Shown: positions 35,394-43,896 of the stretch, in pieces
Layout: each line of letters starts with the position of its first letter
Position numbering within the stretch: the first letter of the stretch is position 1
The notes under the pieces: model-generated
Told to the model about the DNA's origin: nothing
Seen by the model: the letters and a program-made list of their open reading frames with translations, nothing else
Database searches by the model: none
Position numbers and translations under genes: made by a program
Assembly (NCBI RefSeq): GCF_003570905.1
Contig: NZ_QXJM01000025.1
Coordinates: 1-64,000 of the forward strand
DNA: 64,000 nt
Source of the DNA: Cohnella faecalis
GTDB lineage: Bacteria; Bacillota; Bacilli; Paenibacillales; Paenibacillaceae
Direction of reading: 5' to 3'

Positions 35394-37145
35394 ATGAAGT
35401 GGACGGGAAGGTTCGAAGGATATACGCCTTCAGCGATTCGGAAAGATATGGTCTCCGGCCTAATCGTCGGCATTATCGCCATTCCTCTTGGAATGGCGTT
35501 CGCTATTGCCTCCGGTGTAAAGCCCGAGTATGGCATTTATACGACCATCATAGCCGGTATTCTTATCTCGATGTGCGGAGGCTCCAAATTCCAAATCGGC
35601 GGTCCCACTGGCGCCTTTATCCCCATCCTGCTTGCCATCGTCATTCAGTATGGATACGAGAATCTGTTGATTGCCGGTTTTATGGCCGGATTTCTCCTTA
35701 TTCTGATGGGGATGTTAAAGGTTGGAACGCTGATCAAGTACATTCCCCGTCCGGTTACGATCGGTTTTACCTCAGGCATTTCCGTCATCATTTTTACCGG
35801 GCAAATCGGTAACTTCCTAGGTCTCCGCGATATCGAGAAGCATGAAAGCTTTTTGCTCAATATGAAAGAAATCGGGATGCGTCTGGCAACCGCGAACATC
35901 TACAGTATCGTGACGGGCGGCATATGCCTGGCGATTATCCTGTACGCGTCGAAACGGTGGCCGAAGGTGCCTGGAACGTTGGCCGGGCTCATCGTCTCCA
36001 CTGTCGCTGCATCCTTGCTGTTCGATGGGCAAGTTGCAACGATCGGCTCATCCTTCGGCTCCATTTCGAGCTCTTTGCCCGGCTTTCATTTTCCGGAACT
36101 GACCTGGGATCGCATCCTTGCGCTTCTCCGACCCGCAGTCATAATCGCCTTGCTAGGCGGTATCGAATCGTTGCTGTCGGCTCTAGTGGCCGACGGAATG
36201 TCCGGAACCCGCCATAACAGCAACCGGGAACTCGTCGGTCAAGGCATCGCGAATGTAATTGCGCCATTATTCGGAGGAATACCGGCAACGGGCGCCATTG
36301 CGCGTACCGCTGCCAACATCAAAAGCGGCGCGGTATCCCCCTTATCCGGAATTGTTCATGGGATCGTCGTTTTATTGGTGCTCCTTCTGTTCGCTCCGCT
36401 CGCTTCCGATATTCCTCTTGCCAGTATGGCGCCCATCTTAATGGCGGTCGCATGGAACATGAGCGAACGAAAGCTGTTTATGCATATTCTCAACACAAAA
36501 ACGGGCGATTCCGTCGTTCTTGTTCTGACCTTCGCGCTAACCGTTTTTACGAACTTGACCGTTGCGGTCGAAGCGGGACTCGTTCTGTCCGTCCTTTTAT
36601 TCGTATGGCGCATGAGCCAAAGCGTAACCGTAGCGAAAGTGTTGCCCGACCGGAGTGCCAGACATGAGAAAGTTAAGTCCTATATGGTAACCGAAGGACG
36701 CGATTGCCCCCAAATCAGCATCTATACGATTGAAGGTTCGCTGTTTTTCGGCACGACGAATCGGTTTGAGCACGCGGTCCTCGATGCGATCCGGAAAAAA
36801 CCGGGGATCTTGCTGCTGCGAATGTCGAAAGTACCGTTCATGGATGCGTCGGGAGAAGCCATTATGGCCAGCTTGGTCGAAGAGCTCGAAAAGTCCGGCG
36901 GACAAATTCTCCTCTCTGGAGTCCAACCTCAACCGCTAGACATTATGAAAAAAACCGGGTTGCTGGAAAAAATCGGAGAACGTTGGTTTTTCGAGCATAC
37001 CGGAGATGCGATTCAATGCGCGATCGCTCATTTGGACGTTAACGCATGCCTAGGCTGCCAACGATTCGCTTTTCGTGAATGCGCCCATTTATCCGCTGTC
37101 AAAGATGGCGGCATTCCCCCTTTGCAAACACAGCTCCAAAAATAG
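35394..37145 (+). CDS. SulP-family anion transporter with STAS domain and C-terminal cysteine cluster
   Basis: A 583-residue secondary transporter for inorganic anions (sulfate, bicarbonate or similar; substrate not determinable). It starts with KWTGRFEGYTPSAIRKDMVSG and about 12 membrane segments containing the SulP signature regions (IVGIIAIPLGMAFAIASGV, GGPTGAFIPILLAIV, GGIPATGAIARTAANI). A STAS domain lies near residues 440-545 (IYTIEGSLFFGTTNRF, MSKVPFMDASGEAIM). The tail holds CAIAHLDVNACLGC and FAFRECAHL, four cysteines and two histidines that could bind metal. The ATG at 35394 is preferred because AAGAAGG precedes it; an ATG at 35370 lies inside the putative operator. Confidence 0.93.
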   Translation: MKWTGRFEGYTPSAIRKDMVSGLIVGIIAIPLGMAFAIASGVKPEYGIYTTIIAGILISMCGGSKFQIGGPTGAFIPILLAIVIQYGYENLLIAGFMAGFLLILMGMLKVGTLIKYIPRPVTIGFTSGISVIIFTGQIGNFLGLRDIEKHESFLLNMKEIGMRLATANIYSIVTGGICLAIILYASKRWPKVPGTLAGLIVSTVAASLLFDGQVATIGSSFGSISSSLPGFHFPELTWDRILALLRPAVIIALLGGIESLLSALVADGMSGTRHNSNRELVGQGIANVIAPLFGGIPATGAIARTAANIKSGAVSPLSGIVHGIVVLLVLLLFAPLASDIPLASMAPILMAVAWNMSERKLFMHILNTKTGDSVVLVLTFALTVFTNLTVAVEAGLVLSVLLFVWRMSQSVTVAKVLPDRSARHEKVKSYMVTEGRDCPQISIYTIEGSLFFGTTNRFEHAVLDAIRKKPGILLLRMSKVPFMDASGEAIMASLVEELEKSGGQILLSGVQPQPLDIMKKTGLLEKIGERWFFEHTGDAIQCAIAHLDVNACLGCQRFAFRECAHLSAVKDGGIPPLQTQLQK

Positions 37146-37147
37146 AA

Positions 37148-37200
37148 AAGGCGTCCCCATTCAAGCTATTGCGAGCTTGAATGGGGACGCCTTATTTTTT
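37148..37200. terminator. Strong bidirectional terminator between SulP and punA
   Basis: A perfect 20-bp stem (AAGGCGTCCCCATTCAAGCT at 37148-37167, with its complement at 37174-37193) and ATTGCG loop is followed by ATTTTTTT on plus and a CCTTTTC run on minus. It can end both convergent units. Confidence 0.92.
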
Positions 37201-37216
37201 GAATGAGATAGAACGG

Positions 37217-38041
37217 CTACAGCTGCGGAAGAAGAGCCAACACGAGCGAAATGAAGCGGTCTTTCACTTTCTCCGAAGTCTCCATCACTTCTTCGTGAGA
37301 CAGCGGCTGGTCGAGAATGCCGGCGGCCATGTTGCTGATACAGGAGATGCCGATGACTTCAAGGCCGGAGTGGCGGGCGACGATGACTTCGGATACGGTC
37401 GACATGCCGACTGCGTCAATGCCAAGCGTGCGCAGCATGCGGATTTCGGCCGGCGTCTCGTAGTTCGGTCCGAGCAAGCCGACGTATACGCCTTCGCGCA
37501 ATTCAAAGCCGAGCGAAGCCGCTGTCTCCTTCGCGATGGCGCGAAGACGCTTGCTGTACGCCTCCGACATATCGGGGAAGCGCACGCCCAGCGCGTTGTC
37601 GTTCGGGCCTACGAGAGGATTCCGTCCGGTCAGGTTGATGTGGTCGGAGATGACCATAAGATCGCCCGGCTCATAGCCGAGATTGACGCCGCCGGCCGCG
37701 TTCGTGACGAGCAGAGTGCCGACGCCGAGCGCCTTCATGACGCGAACCGGCAGCGCGGTCCGCTCGGGCTCGTAGCCTTCGTACATATGAAACCGGCCGC
37801 GCATGAGCGCTACGCTGCGTCCTTGCAGCTTGCCGAGCACGAGCTCCCCCGCGTGTCCTTCGACGGTCGATACCGGAAAATGCGGAATTTCTTCGTAAGG
37901 CAGCGTTACGGCATCTTCCAGCTCGTCGCCGATTACGCCCAGGCCGGAGCCGAGAATGAGTCCGATCTCCGGTTTCACTTTCGTTCGCGACGCGATGTAC
38001 GCCGCCGCCTCGTCGATAATTGCTTTCGTAATGACAGCCAT
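37217..38041 (-). CDS. punA: Purine-nucleoside phosphorylase
   Basis: Splits inosine/guanosine-type nucleosides with phosphate to base and ribose-1-phosphate in purine salvage. It is a 274-residue trimeric-type PNP with phosphate loop GLILGSGLGVIGDEL (residues 26-40), HFPVSTVEGHAGEL, RGRFHMYEGY, LVTNAAGGVN and MSTVSEVIVARHSGL motifs. The stop is 26 bp from the deoB start side, and it is last in yqzK-xerD-deoB-punA. In Bacillus dacF follows next; here about 20 kb of other genes intervene. Confidence 0.97.
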   Translation of the reverse strand: MAVITKAIIDEAAAYIASRTKVKPEIGLILGSGLGVIGDELEDAVTLPYEEIPHFPVSTVEGHAGELVLGKLQGRSVALMRGRFHMYEGYEPERTALPVRVMKALGVGTLLVTNAAGGVNLGYEPGDLMVISDHINLTGRNPLVGPNDNALGVRFPDMSEAYSKRLRAIAKETAASLGFELREGVYVGLLGPNYETPAEIRMLRTLGIDAVGMSTVSEVIVARHSGLEVIGISCISNMAAGILDQPLSHEEVMETSEKVKDRFISLVLALLPQL

Positions 38042-38067
38042 TAGTTACTCTCTCCCTGTAAGGTTAA

Positions 38068-39249
38068 TTAGTTTAGTTGGTCCAAAAAGCTGCGGCCGTG
38101 CGTCCGGAAAGCCGCTCCGAAATTGTCCGCAATCGTCGCCGCCAGATCGGCGAATGTCGCTTTCGTGCCGATGTCGCCGGGCTCGCGAAAAGCCGGACTG
38201 TATAGAAGCAGCGGAACGTATTCGCGAGTATGGTCCGTTCCCGGATGGGTCGGATCGTTGCCGTGATCGGCCGTTACGACGAGCAGATCCCTTTCGCCGA
38301 GAGTGTCCATGAGCTTCGGCAGCGCTTGATCGAATTCGACGAGCGCCCCGGCATACCCTTCCGGATCGCGGCGGTGCCCGAACAGCGAGTCGAAATCGAC
38401 GAGGTTCGTGAACAGGAAGCCGCGAAACGGCGTCTTCAGCGCCGCAATCGTCTCTTCTATGCCGTGGGCATTGCTCTTCGTCGGAACAGCCTTCGTAATG
38501 CCTTCCCCGCTGAAAATATCGTTGATTTTCCCGATGGCAACGACATCGAGCCCTTCGTTCTTCAGCTCGTTCATGACGGTAGGAAGCGGCGGCTTGACTG
38601 CGTAGTCGTGCCGGTTCGGCGTTCTCTTGAAGGAGCCGGGCTTGCCGACGAACGGGCGGGCAATTACCCGGCCGACCGACCATTCCTCCTTCATTGTCAG
38701 ACGACGGGCGATGCGGCAGGCGTCGTACAGCTCCTCCAGCGGAATAATATCTTCGTTGGCTGCGATTTGAAACACGCTGTCGGCCGACGTGTAGACGATC
38801 CACGCACCGCTGTTCAACTGCTCTTCCCCGAGCTCGTCCAATATTTCCGTGCCGGAAGCGACCTTGTTCCCGATGACGGAACGTCCCGTCTCTTCTTCGA
38901 ACGCGGCGATCAGTTCGGCCGGGAATCCGTTCTCGAACGTACGGAACGGCGTCTCGATGCGCAAGCCCATCAGCTCCCAGTGGCCGGTCATCGTATCTTT
39001 GCCTGCGGACACTTCCGCCATTTTGCCATAGTGCCCGATTGGCGCCGCTTCCGGCTCCCAAGAGCCGAGTTTTGCGATATTGGCGAGGCCGAGCCGCCGC
39101 ATATTCGGGAGCTCGACAGCGGACACGCGCTCGACGATATGGCCGAGCGTGTGAGAGCCCGCGTCTCCGTAATCCGCCGCATCCGGAAGCTCGCCGATGC
39201 CGACGCTGTCGAGCACGATAACCGCTATTCGATCAAATGTCATGTCCAT
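38068..39249 (-). CDS. deoB: Phosphopentomutase
   Basis: Interconverts ribose-1-phosphate (or deoxyribose-1-phosphate) and the 5-phosphate, feeding the product of PunA into pentose metabolism. It has 393 residues, the usual length, of the alkaline phosphatase superfamily: metal and active-site motifs IVLDSVGIGELPDA at the N-terminus, GKDTMTGHWELMG with the phosphorylated Thr (about residue 86), FLFTNLVDFDSLFGHRRD and VTADHGNDPTHPGTDHTRE near the C-terminus. Also known as drm in Bacillus. It is transcribed with xerD (12 bp upstream) and punA (26 bp downstream). Confidence 0.98.
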   Translation of the reverse strand: MDMTFDRIAVIVLDSVGIGELPDAADYGDAGSHTLGHIVERVSAVELPNMRRLGLANIAKLGSWEPEAAPIGHYGKMAEVSAGKDTMTGHWELMGLRIETPFRTFENGFPAELIAAFEEETGRSVIGNKVASGTEILDELGEEQLNSGAWIVYTSADSVFQIAANEDIIPLEELYDACRIARRLTMKEEWSVGRVIARPFVGKPGSFKRTPNRHDYAVKPPLPTVMNELKNEGLDVVAIGKINDIFSGEGITKAVPTKSNAHGIEETIAALKTPFRGFLFTNLVDFDSLFGHRRDPEGYAGALVEFDQALPKLMDTLGERDLLVVTADHGNDPTHPGTDHTREYVPLLLYSPAFREPGDIGTKATFADLAATIADNFGAAFRTHGRSFLDQLN

Positions 39250-39261
39250 TCCCCTTTTTTG

Positions 39262-40158
39262 TCATGATCGCGCCCGCGGATGAGCCCGGTCGTATACGTC
39301 CTTTACCTTCAAGCCGGAAGGAGTCTGGTAAATTTGCGTCGACGCCGAAGCCGTATGGCCGAGCATTTCCTGCACCGCGCGCAAATCAGCGCCGTTCTCG
39401 ACAAGATGAGCGGCGAACGAGTGGCGCAGCGTATGGGGAGTAATCTCCGCTCCAATTCCGGCGGCCCCGGCCGCTTTTTTGACCGTTTTCCAAAAGCCCT
39501 GACGCGTCATGCGCTCTCCGAAAACGTTCAAAAACAACGCTTGCTCCGGCTTGTCCTCTCTCGAAAGCTGAGGTCGGGCTTCGGCTGCGTACCGCTCGAC
39601 CCATGATGCCGCATAAGAGCCGACGGGCACCATTCTCTCGCGCCCTCCGGGAGACGTGCAAGTGAGAAAGCCCATGTCCAGCCGGACGTGATCGATATTC
39701 AGAGCGATCAACTCGGATACGCGCAAGCCGGTCGCATACAGAAGCTCCAGCATCGCGCGATCGCGAAGCCCTTGCCGATTGGCCGGATCGATGCTTTCCA
39801 GCAGCCGATCCATCTCGGTCTGCTTCAGCGCGAGCGGAGCTTTTCGTTCCGGCTTCGGCGACTCGATCTGCAAGGTCGGGTCGTATTCGATCGCCCGTTC
39901 AATCGTCAAAAAGCGGAACCATTTCTTAAGCGATACGACGCGGCGGGCAATCGTAGCGGTCTTGCGCCCCTCCTGCTTCAGACGGCTCAAGTAGGCTTGA
40001 ATATGGTTCGAACGAAGCTCTCTGACTTCCTTCACGCCTTGCTCTTCGGCATAAGCGATAAAATCGTTCAAATCCGAAACATAGCTCCGCACCGTAGCCG
40101 CCGAACGATTCCGCTCGTCCTCCAGCCGTTTCGAATACGCTTGAAGCCATTTTTTCAT
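39262..40158 (-). CDS. xerD: XerD-type tyrosine recombinase with an unusual lysine loop
   Basis: A 298-residue site-specific recombinase for chromosome dimer resolution with XerC at dif. It has an N-terminal SAM-like core-binding domain (1-95) and a catalytic domain with Arg146 (YATGLRVSEL), His242 and Arg245 (PHTLRHSFAAHL), His268 (EMLGHTA) and nucleophile Tyr277 (STQIYQ). The beta-hairpin that usually reads GKGxKER is here TSPGGRER, so the expected catalytic Lys is Pro170. The start is uncertain: ATG 40158 matches family N-termini but a TTG at 40191 is possible. Its neighbours yqzK, deoB and punA are those of Bacillus xerD. Confidence 0.93.
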   Translation of the reverse strand: MKKWLQAYSKRLEDERNRSAATVRSYVSDLNDFIAYAEEQGVKEVRELRSNHIQAYLSRLKQEGRKTATIARRVVSLKKWFRFLTIERAIEYDPTLQIESPKPERKAPLALKQTEMDRLLESIDPANRQGLRDRAMLELLYATGLRVSELIALNIDHVRLDMGFLTCTSPGGRERMVPVGSYAASWVERYAAEARPQLSREDKPEQALFLNVFGERMTRQGFWKTVKKAAGAAGIGAEITPHTLRHSFAAHLVENGADLRAVQEMLGHTASASTQIYQTPSGLKVKDVYDRAHPRARS

Positions 40159-40243
40159 ATCCGGTCGCGATCCTCTCCGTGCCGCCTCCAAGCCGCAACT
40201 CTACCTAATTCCACAGCAGCCCCGGAGATTCCTTCCCTCGGTT

Positions 40244-40477
40244 TCATTCTCCATACCAAAAAAACAATCGCAGCCGATCGCCCGGAGAACCGTTCAATTC
40301 TCCCGGCTCTCCCGTCATGAACACTTTGGCGGCGCGGCCTTGCGGCACTCTGTAAGGATCGGCCGGCTTCAGCCAAACTTGGAACCACCCAAGCAGCGAA
40401 TGGAGCACAATCGTAAGTACGAGAAAAAGGAGCGTGAACTGCAGACGCTCCCACCATTTGCCCCGTTGCTCTTCCAT
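40244..40477 (-). CDS. yqzK: YqzK-like small membrane protein (DUF4227)
   Basis: A 77-residue protein with one membrane helix near the N-terminus (LQFTLLFLVLTIVLHSLLGWF, residues 12-32) and a soluble tail (KPADPYRVPQGRAAKVF, LRLFFWYGE). The length, topology and position directly upstream of xerD match B. subtilis YqzK/DUF4227, function unknown. The ATG follows GGAGGAGACGAAGG. The leader holds a 9-bp inverted repeat (40479-40487 with 40518-40526) that would partly pair over this ribosome binding site. Confidence 0.8.
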   Translation of the reverse strand: MEEQRGKWWERLQFTLLFLVLTIVLHSLLGWFQVWLKPADPYRVPQGRAAKVFMTGEPGELNGSPGDRLRLFFWYGE

Positions 40478-40540
40478 CCTTCGTCTCCTCCGTCCTGTCC
40501 GGTTTGTACAACCGTATGAGACGAAGCCCGGAAAGATGCC

Positions 40541-41656
40541 TCAAAGCAAGCCGTCGAGAGGCGTATAAGGAAAGCCTACCGCTTCCGCCACCTGCCGATG
40601 GGTAACGGCTCCGCGATGGACGTTCACTCCGAGCCCGAGCATCGGGCTCGCCTCGACCGCTTTTCGAAAGCCGTTAGCCGCAAGCAGAAGCACAAAGTCA
40701 ATCGTAACATTCGTAAGCGCAAGAGTGGAAGTGCGCGGAACCGCGCCCGGCATGTTGGCTACGGCGTAATGAATGACTCCGTGCTTCTCGTATACCGGAT
40801 TTTCGTGCGTCGTGACCCGGTCGATCGTCTCGATCGAGCCGCCTTGGTCGATGGCGACGTCGACGATGACGGCGCCTTTCTTCATCGTCTTCACCATCTC
40901 TTCCGTGACGAGACGGGGAGCTCTCGCTCCGGGAACGAGGACGGCTCCGATGAGCAGATCGGCCTTCCTGACGGCGCTGGCGATATTGTGGGGATTGCTG
41001 GTAAGGGTCCGAAGCCTTCCTTGAAAAACGTCGTCGAGATAACGCATCCGATCCCCGTTTTTTTCAAGCACGACGACGTTAGCCCCGAGTCCGATCGCCA
41101 TCTTGGCCGCGTTCGTTCCGACAATTCCCCCGCCGATAATAATGACGTCCGCCGGAGGTACGCCGGGGACGCCTCCGAGCAGGACGCCCCTGCCGCCATG
41201 GAACGCCTCCAAATATTTGGCGCCCTCCTGCACAGACATCCGGCCCGCCACCTCGCTCATCGGCGTCAGCAGCGGGAGCGTTCCGTTCGGAGCCTGCATC
41301 GTCTCATACGCGATCGCGGTCACCTGCCGCTCCGTCAGCGCTTTCGCTAACGGCACCGCAGCGGCCAAATGCAAATAAGTGAAAAGGAGCTGTCCGGCGC
41401 GAAAAAAACCGAACTCCTCCGGCAACGGTTCTTTTACTTTAACGATCAGCTCAGCTTTTTCCCATACGGCTTCCGGCCCGGCAACGAGCGTCGCGCCCGC
41501 TTGCGCGTACTCCTCGTCCGCGAAGCCGCTTCCGACGCCGGCTCCCTCCTGCACGATAACCTCATGTCCTTGCCGTGCAAGCATTCCGGCTCCGGCAGGC
41601 GTAAGGGCGACCCGGTATTCCTGTTTTTTGATTTCTTTAGGCAATCCCACGATCAC
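40541..41656 (-). CDS. ald: Alanine dehydrogenase
   Basis: NAD-dependent conversion of L-alanine to pyruvate and ammonia, important for alanine use in sporulation in Bacillus. It has 371 residues. Catalytic Lys lies in [12 protein letters not shown] (about 74) and His in YLHLAA (about 95). The NAD-binding Rossmann motif is [21 protein letters not shown] (GxGxxG region, 169-190), with [16 protein letters not shown] near 300. The start is GTG at 41656 with AAAGGGGAACGTTAGC upstream. It lies just before yqzK on the same strand, with no clear terminator between, and is divergent from the subtilase. Confidence 0.97.
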   Translation of the reverse strand: MIVGLPKEIKKQEYRVALTPAGAGMLARQGHEVIVQEGAGVGSGFADEEYAQAGATLVAGPEAVWEKAELIVKVKEPLPEEFGFFRAGQLLFTYLHLAAAVPLAKALTERQVTAIAYETMQAPNGTLPLLTPMSEVAGRMSVQEGAKYLEAFHGGRGVLLGGVPGVPPADVIIIGGGIVGTNAAKMAIGLGANVVVLEKNGDRMRYLDDVFQGRLRTLTSNPHNIASAVRKADLLIGAVLVPGARAPRLVTEEMVKTMKKGAVIVDVAIDQGGSIETIDRVTTHENPVYEKHGVIHYAVANMPGAVPRTSTLALTNVTIDFVLLLAANGFRKAVEASPMLGLGVNVHRGAVTHRQVAEAVGFPYTPLDGLL

Positions 41657-41825
41657 GCTAACGTTCCCCTTTCCAGCCGTCGATCGGACAGCATCAGGCT
41701 TACGGTATCCCCCGGTTCGAAAAATATGTGCGCCTCCATGCCCGCATGCACCCTCTTACCCGGATACCCATACTTTACAACATAATAACGGGCGTTGACC
41801 CGCTCGCGCAAGGAGGAGAATACCC

Positions 41826-43030
41826 GTGAAACCGTTGGAGCATTTGCTGCGCGGCTCGTTCAGGCGAAAGCCTCGGAGCGGCAAGCCGCAAAGACGAATC
41901 GTCGTATTGCGCGGAACAGCGATTACCGCAAATGTTTGGCCGATCTCGCCAAAGCGGGCATCCGGCCGGTTCGAAAATCGGACGCTCTGCGGATGATTTG
42001 CTGCCATAGCAAGCGGAGCGGGCACTGGAAGCATTTGCGGCGGCATCCCGGAATCGCTTACGTCGAGAAGGACTCGCGCGTGAAGGCGCACGGGTTAAGA
42101 TTGTGCGGTTCGAGTTCGGGCAGCGCAGCGATTGTCCGGAGAAAATTCGGAAAACGGCTGCCGACGAGGAAAGCCAAATACGCCGCCGTCGCGTCATGCC
42201 CGCCGAAAGCTCCGTGGAACGTATGCCGCGTCAAAAGTCCTCCCGTTTGGAGCGCTACCCGCGGCTCCGGCGTTCGAGTGGGCATTATCGATACGGGAAT
42301 CGCGAAGCATCCGGATCTATCCATAGCGGGCGGCGTGAACACGATCGCACGAGGCCGCTCGTACGCCGACGACAACGGTCACGGCACGCACGTAGCGGGA
42401 ATCGTAGCCGCGACGGGACGAGCGCGGCTGCTCGGCAACGCACCGGCCGTCCGGCTCTATGCGATCAAAGCGCTGGACAAAAACGGCGAAGGGTATATAT
42501 CCGATATCGTGGAAGGAATCGAGTGGGGGTTGAAGCGTGGCATACGGGTCATGAATATGAGCTTCGGAATGACGGAAAACAATCGTTTGCTCCGGGATGC
42601 GATCAAGCGGGCAAGACGGCGCGGGACGATCATCTCCGCCTCGGCCGGAAATTCCGGCAAAGGAGCGGGCACGCTGGACGTTCCGGCACGCTACCCGGAG
42701 ACGTTGGCCGTAGCTGCGCTTACGCGCAAAAACCGCGTCGCTTCCTTCTCCAGCCGCGGCCGCGGAATCGACTTGTCGGCGCCCGGCGTGTCCATCCTTT
42801 CGACATGGAAAAACGGGAAATACCGCCGCGAGTCGGGCACCTCGATGGCCACTCCCCATGTGACCGGCTGCGCCGCTCTTCTTCGCGCCGTTTCCCCCGC
42901 TATTACCGCAACAGTAGCAGGACGCTTGATGAAAGCGTCCGCGCGTCGTATTTCGGGAGGCTCCAGAGCCGTCGGCGCAGGACTTCTGCAAGCTTCTCCC
43001 GCCGTCCGGGCTCTGAGCAGGAACGGGTAA
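41826..43030 (+). CDS. Subtilisin-like (S8) serine protease, one-base frameshift near the N-terminus
   Basis: A serine endopeptidase with catalytic Asp in VGIIDTGIAKHPDL, His in DNGHGTHVAGI and Ser in SGTSMATPHVTG, plus the oxyanion Asn in SASAGNSG. No signal peptide is seen, and the N-terminus is basic with a propeptide-like part (IAYVEKDSRVKAH). The best start is GTG 41826 with AAGGAGGAG seven bases before it. That frame reads RRIVVLRG, then must shift near 41913 to NSDYRKCLADL; one G appears missing from a G run. With that base the protein is 401 residues. Reading without a shift needs a TTG at 41795 ahead of the ribosome binding site. Divergent from ald, convergent with the YesN-like regulator. 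Confidence 0.88.
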
Positions 43031-43033
43031 CGT

Positions 43034-43846
43034 CTACAAGAAGCGATTCCGGTATTCCGTCGGGGTTACGCCGAACTGCTTTTTAAAGCTTTCGCGAAAA
43101 TGATCCTGATCCGCATAGCCGATTCGGTCGCACACCTCGTACACTTTGGCGTAAGGCTCCTTCAGCAGCTCCGCCGCCTCGTCCATCCGCAGCCGGATCA
43201 GGCACGCATATACGGTCACGCCTGTCGCTTCCTTGAACAGCTGATTCAAATACTTTTCGCTCAGCCCAACGTTCGCCGCGACGTCCGCCAGCGAAAAGTC
43301 CCTTGAACGAAAGCCTGCGATCATCGTCGAGAGCGCCTGCTCGACAAGCTTGCTTTTCTTGACGTTGCCGCTTATAGCCAAATCGGGAAGCCGTTCGCTT
43401 AAGATGGGGAGCCGCTCGCGTACTTTTTGCTCTGCGGCGCGCAGCTCCTCCTGCTTCGAGCGCTCCCGCTTCAATTGCTCCGCGATCCGCCCGATCGTAT
43501 GCTGAATTTCCTCGGGATCGATCGGCTTCAGAATATAATCGTGGACCTTAAGCCGAATCGCTTGACGCGCATGCTCGAATTCGTTCAAGCCCGACAAAAT
43601 GACGCATTTGACGTTCGGGTACTTCTCGGTTACGGAAGCGATCAGCTCCAGACCGTTCGTCTTCGGCATTCCTATATCGGTAAGAAGGATATCGGGAACG
43701 TTCCGCTCCATGAGCTCCAACGCTTCCTCGCCGCTCTCCGCAGCTCCTGTCAAATCAACGCCGAGCGAAGGCCAATCGATCATCTTGCATAACGCCTCCC
43801 GCACCGTCGCTACGTCCTCGGCAATTAACAGCTTACACTTCTCCAC
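43034..43846 (-). CDS. YesN-type response regulator (REC + AraC helix-turn-helix)
   Basis: A 270-residue regulator with a receiver domain (1-120; Asp57 in ILLTDIGMPKTNG, Ser in ILSGLNEFEHA, Lys in YILKPIDPEE) and a C-terminal AraC domain (170-270; DVAANVGLSEKYLNQLFKEA and RIGYADQDHFRESFKKQFG, TPTEYRNRFL). The start is GTG 43846 with AAGGCGG nine bases upstream. It follows the YesM-type kinase by 50 bp on the same strand. Such pairs normally switch on adjacent sugar ABC transporter genes, which fits the locus 45.7-55 kb. Confidence 0.95.
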   Translation of the reverse strand: MEKCKLLIAEDVATVREALCKMIDWPSLGVDLTGAAESGEEALELMERNVPDILLTDIGMPKTNGLELIASVTEKYPNVKCVILSGLNEFEHARQAIRLKVHDYILKPIDPEEIQHTIGRIAEQLKRERSKQEELRAAEQKVRERLPILSERLPDLAISGNVKKSKLVEQALSTMIAGFRSRDFSLADVAANVGLSEKYLNQLFKEATGVTVYACLIRLRMDEAAELLKEPYAKVYEVCDRIGYADQDHFRESFKKQFGVTPTEYRNRFL

Positions 43847-43896
43847 CTGTATGCACCGCCTTCGTACCTTGCTCTGCGAATGGGTCTGCGACCGGC

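Noticed and set aside
41795..41825. TTG 41795 as the subtilase start without any frameshift
   Set aside because: The strong AAGGAGGAG site lies after it, and the frame it opens (ETVGAFAARL) has no family similarity, whereas the GTG 41826 frame reads as a normal subtilase propeptide start.
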